64,000 nucleotides of DNA from Carettochelys insculpta (taxonomy: Eukaryota > Chordata > Testudines > Carettochelyidae): positions 240,234,501 to 240,298,500 of the forward strand of contig NC_134137.1 of the NCBI RefSeq assembly GCF_033958435.1. The letters are read 5' to 3'. Position 1 is the first letter of the stretch. Every line of letters begins with the position of its first letter. A model generated the notes under the pieces. It saw only the letters and a program-made list of their open reading frames with translations. It searched no databases and was not told where the DNA came from. The translations under genes and the position numbers were made by a program. Positions 60,201-64,000 of the stretch are shown here, piece after piece.

Positions 60201-62142
60201 GGACTGCCCCCAGGACATGGCCAGCAGCTGTGGGAGGATGCTGTGCTGCTCTGCTCCCCTCCCCGCCGTGCTGGTGGGGGTTGGGGCAGGGAGAAGATCT
60301 GGCCTCATGCATTTGGGATCCCTGCAGCTGTTTGCTTCGCTATCTGAAGCAGCGTAGGTGGCTTGGCTATGGCACTGCAAGGGGATCATGGGCTGGTGTG
60401 CCTTACCTTCTCAAGTGCATCATAAGCCTGCGTGGCCTGGACTTCTTCCTCAGACTCAGGTGGGGTTCTTTTCAATATATTCTGCAGAAGAACCACAAAA
60501 AGCATCTCAGGACAGAGGCTGAGAACAGATCCCAAGGATGTGAGAGGGGCAAGGAGACAACAGGACAGGCAACGGTAGGCAAGAAATGGGGACAGGGAGT
60601 TACATAGGCTACTGGTGCCCCAGCCACATGAATATTCACAGCATAGTGCTCAGCTCCAGCAATGTTCAGAGACCCAGTCTCTCAGTGTGAACACTGCTTC
60701 AGGCAGAGCTGTAAAGGACCTGCAAACACAGTGTCTGAGGCAGCAGGCTGACAGCAGGTGATCCCTGCCTTCTCCATCTGGCCAGTAGGGGAAGAGGATG
60801 TGATATGATTAGCAGTCCTCCCACCCAGCCCAGGCCCGCCCCGCCCCCCCCCCCCCCAGCGAGGACAGCAAGAGAAGAGGATAGACCTTGCACCTGACCA
60901 GTTGCTGCCTGAGGGGTCTTCCAGGGTAAGAGTCTTGAAGAGGGTTGGCCTTTGGGGAAAATGGTGTTTTGGTGCCCCCTGGCCACGTGGTTGTGGTGCT
61001 CCCTATTGCCCCATGTCCCTGCTAGGCTCCCCACACTACCCCAACCCCTGCACTATGCTCTCTTTGCCCCACTGCTAGCACCTCGCTCCTATGCCACTAA
61101 TCCTGCACTGTGCCCCTTCACGCCAACCCCTTGTGCCTCCAGCACCCCCTCCTGCAACCACATGGGAAAACTGACCCAGCTGGATGCACAGAGCAGCTGG
61201 CATTGCTGCTCACTCCTATGCTGGATTGCAGCTTGTTCACCTCAGGCAGTTCTGGGGGTGAACAGGGAAATGGAGGCCGTGTCTACACTAGCCCCAAACT
61301 TCGAAATGGCCATTCAAATGGCCATTTCGAAGTTTACTAATGAAGCGCTGAAATGCATATTCAGCGCTTCATTAGCATGCGGGCGGCCGTGGCACTTTGA
61401 AATTGACGCGCCTCACCGCCGCGCGGCTCATCCTGACGGGGCTCCTTTTCGAAAGGACCCCGCCTACTTCGAAGTCCCCTTATTCCCATCTGCTCATGGG
61501 AATAAGGGGACTTCGAAGTAGGCGGGGTCCTTTCGAAAAGGAGCCCCGTCGAATTTCGAAACGCTGTGGCCGCCCGCATGCTAATGAAGCACTGAATATG
61601 CACTTCAGCGCTTCATTAGTAAACTTCGAAATGGCCATTTGCACGGCCTTTTCGAAGTTTGGGGCTAGTGTACACACGGCCTGTATGTTACATTGGTTCT
61701 CACTTGCTTTCAAGTGTAGGTAAAGGTATTTTTTTAAAAAATGTTGGCTGTGCAATAAAACCAAACTCTAGAAGACAAGTCTCTAAAACTTATAACATAG
61801 CTGGCTTTGGTCTCAGAGCCCCCACAATTAGCAATGGCCTGCATAGCATGGCTGTGAACAGGCAAACTTCCCTCCTGGTCCCCTCAGCTCCTCATTCTTT
61901 CCCTATCTGGCCCTGGATGGGATTCCTGGGCAGTGACTTGTGTTTGTGCAGTGAGGGAGGGGCAAATAGTGCCGGCAAGACCTCGATTGTCCTGAGGTCG
62001 CAGCACTGTTACCTGTAGGAGGAGCTTGAGTCGGGTGATGCGTTGGAAGGGGAGAATGAGGAAAGATTTGAGGGAGCGGCGCTGGCACACAGGATCACTC
62101 TCCAGCCTCTCTAGCGCTTGCTGGAACCGTGCATTTCCATTC
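51223..62142 (-). CDS. ARHGEF5: ARHGEF5 Rho guanine nucleotide exchange factor, 3' half (eight exons)
   Basis: A Dbl-family GEF: DH loads GTP on Rho-family GTPases, PH supports DH and membrane contact, and the C-terminal SH3 takes part in auto-inhibition in this subfamily. Exons in coding order: 62013-62142, 60407-60481, 54653-54742, 53799-53953, 52907-53068, 52316-52386, 51760-51864 and 51223-51377. All junction phases agree. Markers are FLILPFQRITRLKLLLQ (DH), ATQAYDALEK, EELIYLRQKIDFECK, LYLHLFNDRLLLSRP-type PH strands with GEKCEVKLHG, EKLRWISAL (PH C-helix), and DELALEKADIIMV plus GERGWFPSEHVELI (SH3). The sequence is closest in memory to ARHGEF5 among the ephexin-like group (ARHGEF5/15/16/19/26, NGEF); NOBOX next door supports ARHGEF5. 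The long N-terminus lies beyond 64000. Confidence 0.93.
51760..51864 (-). CDS. ARHGEF5: ARHGEF5 exon, SH3 first half
   Basis: Acceptor CTCTCTTTCTCTCAG, donor GTGAGT. It codes DSPQVQCIRTYKARQNDELA, LEKADIIMVMQNSND, joining in phase to WMEGV in the last exon. 'DELALEKAD' is the RT-loop strand of the SH3 domain. Confidence 0.95.
52316..52386 (-). CDS. ARHGEF5: ARHGEF5 exon, PH C-terminal helix
   Basis: Codes SEKLRWISALAPPRGEPDLF then ESP, with the invariant PH-domain Trp. Donor GTGAG. The acceptor is a NAGNAG site (CTAGCAG), so the exon could begin three bases later and drop one Ser; the longer form, giving THSEKLRW, matches the family better. Confidence 0.92.
52907..53068 (-). CDS. ARHGEF5: ARHGEF5 exon, PH core
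   Basis: Acceptor CCCTCTCTTTAG, donor GTAAGA. It codes SGRFVVFDHAGFSDVRGEK, CEVKLHGANKNVFRLFLLKN and NQGKRVEFLFRTET. These are the middle PH strands; GEKCEVKLHG is characteristic of this subfamily. Confidence 0.95.
53799..53953 (-). CDS. ARHGEF5: ARHGEF5 exon, DH end and PH start
   Basis: Acceptor TTTACAG, donor GTGAGT. It codes IFPLVSQSRRLVKCGELMAL, DYNTLSPKWKLSTRPIYLHL and FNDRLLLSRPRE. 'RRLVKxGEL' followed by 'LHLFNDRLLLSRP' is the first pair of PH strands of Dbl-family GEFs. It enters in phase 0 and leaves in phase 2. Confidence 0.95.
54242..54269 (+). repeat. (GT)n microsatellite
   Basis: Fourteen GT dinucleotides in a row within an ARHGEF5 intron. Confidence 0.95.
54612..54686 (-). 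repeat. ARHGEF5: Partial tandem duplication across an ARHGEF5 splice donor
   Basis: The 31-bp stretch at 54656-54686 (coding YLRQKIDFEC at the 3' end of the exon) is repeated with small changes at 54612-54642, 44 bp downstream in the intron. The intron copy lacks the donor: it reads GAATGCTATG where the exon has GAATGCAAG and then GTGAGA. Confidence 0.85.
54653..54742 (-). CDS. ARHGEF5: ARHGEF5 exon, last DH helix
   Basis: Acceptor CCTTTCCCTCCACAG, donor GTGAGA. Thirty codons in phase 0: LIKDCNENVQRMKNTEELIY, LRQKIDFECK. 'NENVQRMKNTEELIYL' lies at the DH-PH hinge. Confidence 0.95.
54925..55030 (+). repeat. PLE tail fragment in ARHGEF5 intron
   Basis: GTCTGAAGAAGTGGGTCTGTC, CCACGAAAGCTCACC, TAATAAACTATTTTGC and TTTAAAGTGCTACTTGACTGC repeat the tail of the PLE at 16617 in reverse. 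Confidence 0.7.
55312..55640. mobile_element. Tigger-like (pogo) MITE
   Basis: Left end TACAGGTTGAACCTCTCTGATCC, right end GAGAGGTTTGACGTGTACAG: inverted ends with TA at the border, as in TcMar-Tigger elements. The interior has no transposase frame. The left end matches 23626. Confidence 0.6.
55664..55912. repeat. PLE-tail palindrome in ARHGEF5 intron
   Basis: Left arm 55697-55793 (AGCAGTCAAGTAGCACTTTAAAG through GGGACAGACCCACTTCTTCAG) and right arm about 55818-55905 are near-perfect inverse copies around a short spacer, CTGGCAAAAGGCAAGTAAGGCCAG, which itself pairs at its ends. Beyond the left arm is the outer tail TAACGGAGCAGGAGCCGTGC seen at 16620. Confidence 0.85.
55913..57094. other. ARHGEF5 intron, no further feature seen
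   Basis: No exon or named repeat was recognised. Open frames of up to about 110 codons here have no family similarity. Confidence 0.4.
57095..57165 (+). repeat. CORE-SINE-like 3' fragment
   Basis: GTTTGTACAGTGCCTTGCAC, then GGGCTCCTGGGTGCTAGAACAAT is the shared 3' tail of the old SINE also seen at 2790. Confidence 0.45.
57480..57900. repeat. Minisatellite-like GGGGTGCAGGAGGGAGTG array
   Basis: Imperfect units such as GGGGCTTGGGATGCAGGAGG, GAGTGTGGGGTGCTGGG and GGGGCTTGGGGTGCAGGCGG at 57715-57820, a reverse relative of the arrays at 7870 and 43500. Probably the body of a hAT-type element. Gly-rich frames here are not genes. Confidence 0.5.
59700..59930. repeat. PLE-tail palindrome, diverged
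   Basis: Left arm AAGTAGTCCTGTAGCACCTAAAAG through AATGAGCTTTTGTGGG (59712-59775); right arm GACAGCTCATGACCTAATAA through AGGTGCTACAGGACTGCTTG (59823-59875), then CAGATGAACACAGCTACCTC. The same head-to-head plan as 55664-55912 with more divergence. Confidence 0.7.
60407..60481 (-). CDS. ARHGEF5: ARHGEF5 exon, DH helix
   Basis: Acceptor GTTCTTCTGCAG, donor GTAAGG. Twenty-five codons in phase 0: NILKRTPPESEEEVQATQAY, DALEK. It joins LKLLLQ from the previous exon and LIKDC in the next. Confidence 0.95.
61275..61681. mobile_element. MITE family C copy 2, full-length palindrome
   Basis: A 407-bp element that is an inverted repeat from end to end. It starts GGCCGTGTCTACACTAGCCC and ends GGGCTAGTGTACACACGGCC. 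The central arms (GGGGCTCCTTTTCGAAAGGA, then ACTTCGAAGTCCCCTTATTC) pair almost perfectly around a loop of about 6 bp near 61492. One side holds about 30 extra bases (61390-61435). It shares its body with 24140-24685. No protein is encoded. Confidence 0.85.
62013..62142 (-). CDS. ARHGEF5: ARHGEF5 exon, DH core (most 5' in window)
   Basis: Acceptor CTTGGCAG, donor GTAACA. After one base: NGNARFQQALERLESDPVCQ, RRSLKSFLILPFQRITRLKL, LLQ. 'LPFQRITRLKLLLQ' is the conserved CR3 helix of DH domains, which contacts the GTPase. The exon enters in phase 1, so at least one more DH exon lies upstream. Confidence 0.96.
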
Positions 62143-63004
62143 CTGCCAAGGAGAGAGAGAGAGGGAAATCAAGGAGTCATACAGAACAACAAAGCTGTGG
62201 TGCCTTCAGCAAGGGCAGAGGTTGGATCACAGCTGGATGCAACCAAGCAGCAGAACTGCCATTACTGGGGAACTGACTCTCTTTCCCTGCAGTGATCGGT
62301 GCCTTTCAATGGAGCTCAGCCCTCCTGCTGGGGAAGAGGTAGCGTGCAGGCTGGCCCTTTGGGAACTGATCTCTCAGCAGGACGACAGTGAGAAAGTCAT
62401 CGGGACTGACTCCCTGGGTGTGTCAGGGCTGCGGCACTTGGAGGAAAAATGGTGGGTGCTCTGCGCCCACTGACAGCCACCTGTCAGAACTTCCCCCTGT
62501 CCCAGCACCCTCCTGCTTGCTGGTGGGCCCTGCTGAGCAGCAATTCTTATTGCCTGCCTGTGCCTCCAGCCCACCATGGATAAGATGTTTGGTGGTCTCA
62601 GGAGAAACGTTCCAATTTTTTCCATTCATGTGCAGAATAAATTTTATAACGTGCACTGAGGCATGTGCTGATGGGCACTACTAATAGAAACATCTGCTGC
62701 TGCCAGCTGTGGGTGCTCAGCTAAGGAGCTGGGTGGCACCTGAATCACTCCTGGGCAGCTGCCCAAGCACACAGCATAGAGGGAATGCTGGCCAGGAGGG
62801 GCTGGGGGGGGAGGGAGGGGTGCAGTGTGCTTGGGGGAAATAGGTGGAACAGGGTGGGCAAGGGGCAGAGTGAGAGTGGGGGTGGAGGAGGAATGGGAAG
62901 GAGGGTAGCGTGGGGCAGGAGTGGGGCCTGGGAGGGAACTCCCCCCCCCAGCAGATTAGTAACTCAGCATCTGTGGTGCCACTTGGATCTCTTTCCTTCT
63001 TGAG

Positions 63005-64000
63005 AGAAATGGCCCTAGTGGGTTAGACCAGTGGTGCAACAGGCACAGGACTCCGACAATGACCAGAACAAGAACTGCAGAGAAAGTTTACAGAAGAGGG
63101 CAGCTGGAGTGATCCCCACAGTCTTTGCCTCCCGGCTTCTGGCAGTCAGAGGTGTAGGGCTGCCCAAGCATGGGATAACATTTCTGACCATCCTGGCTAA
63201 TAGTCACTTATGGCCCTACTTCCTATGAATGTACCTACTTCTTTTTTTGAACCCAGTTATACCTGTGGTCACCATAGCATCTGATGGCAATGAGTTCCAA
63301 AGGTGTACTGTGCATTGTGTGGAAAAATTGCTGCGTCTTCTTTGTAGTAAGTCTATTGACCATTGATGTCACTGGCTGCCCCCTGGTTTTTATATTGTGG
63401 GAAAAAATAAATAATACTTCTCTATTTTTCTACACCATTCAATGTTTTACAGACCAGTTTTGTGTGCCTCACTTTTCTATGGTAAACGGCCCTAATCTTT
63501 TTATTCTTCTCTCAGGCGGAAGCTGTTCCGTACCCTTGATAATCTTTGCTACGCTTCTCTGAAGCTTTGTTACTTCCATTATACCCTTTTTGAGAGAAGG
63601 TGACCAGAACTGAACGCAGTACTGAAGGTGAGGATGCACCATGTATTTATGTAGTGGTATTAAGAGATGATCTGTGTCTTATTTTCTATGCCTTTCTTAA
63701 TAGCTCCTAATATTATCAGCATTTTGGACTGCAGCTGGAGACTGAGCTGAAATTTTCAGAGAACTATCGATGGTGATTCCAAGATCTTTCTTGAGACCCT
63801 ATCGTTATACATGTGTAGTTGAGATAATACTTTCCTTTGTGCATTATTCCTTATCATTGATAACGTGCACTTATCAATGTGGAATATCATCTGACATTCG
63901 GTTGCCCATTCGCCCAGTTTTGTGAGACCACTTGGTAACTCTTCACAGCCAACTTTGGACTTAACAATCTTGAATAATTTTGTATCATCTGCAAACTTTC
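63005..64000 (-). mobile_element. CR1 LINE, antisense, runs off the window
   Basis: The plus strand is the reverse complement of CR1 ORF2: ATTTTGTATCATCTGCAAAC at 63978-63997 is antisense to the palm box KFADDTKL. TATACATGTGTAGTTGAGA, CCAAGATCTTTCTTGAG, GCAGTACTGAAGGTGAGGATG and AATGAGTTCCAAAGGTGT follow the CR1 order towards its 3' end. The left end near 63005 is approximate. It probably lies in an ARHGEF5 intron. Confidence 0.88.

Noticed and set aside
61397..61764. Overlapping frames sharing the peptide ERTPPTSKSPYSH on both strands
   Set aside because: Expected from a perfect palindrome in MITE family C; not a protein.
1..64000. CRISPR arrays, prokaryotic operons, rRNA or tRNA genes
   Set aside because: No regularly spaced direct repeats, no cloverleaf with A/B boxes that I could recognise, and no rRNA sequence. 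The tandem and inverted repeats found are eukaryotic transposon structures.

Overview
The window is vertebrate nuclear DNA, most likely from a turtle (a crocodilian is the main alternative). The evidence is intron-split genes, CR1 LINEs ending in the ATTCTGTG-type 3' tail, Penelope-like elements (PLEs) with a GIY-YIG domain, an RTE-like LINE, CORE-SINE/MIR relics, and many short DNA transposons whose ends read TCTACACTAG or TCTACACGTG. There is no prokaryotic, plasmid or viral gene organisation.

Two cellular genes are recognisable, both on the minus strand. ARHGEF5 enters from the right edge. Eight exons (62142 down to 51223) encode the C-terminal half of its DH domain, the whole PH domain, the SH3 domain and the stop codon; the 5' exons lie beyond 64000. 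About 5.5 kb further on, NOBOX appears to lie complete in the window, with nine exons from an ATG at 45763 to a stop at 27007. The homeodomain is spread over exons 2 to 4. Splice phases agree at every junction of both genes except around NOBOX exon 5. NOBOX and ARHGEF5 are also neighbours on human chromosome 7q35, which supports both names. The NOBOX start lies in a GC-rich, CpG-rich block (about 45240-46100).

Layout from left to right. 1-1395: an RTE-like LINE with an inverted 5' part. 1396-12380: intergenic DNA with MITEs, SINE relics, a CR1 fragment and a hAT-type minisatellite element. 12380-21370: nested repeats, with two CR1 copies, a hAT insertion inside a PLE tail, a PLE copy with an inverted 5' part, and a longer DNA transposon that still encodes a Myb/SANT-like domain. 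21371-26000: intergenic DNA with hairpin MITEs. 26000-45763: NOBOX. Intron 8 carries a PLE (sense) and a well-preserved RTE-like LINE (antisense); intron 3 carries a MITE. 45764-51222: promoter CpG block and spacer. 51223-62142: ARHGEF5 3' half with palindromic PLE tails, a Tigger-like element and a palindromic MITE in its introns. 63005-64000: an antisense CR1 running off the edge.

The two genes act separately. ARHGEF5 activates Rho-family GTPases through DH-PH, with SH3-linked control. NOBOX is an oocyte homeodomain transcription factor. The most unusual content is the transposon biology: two elements of different classes with twin-priming-like inversions, repeated head-to-head PLE tails, MITE copies flanked by the same AAG triplet, and a possible protein-coding relative of one MITE family.
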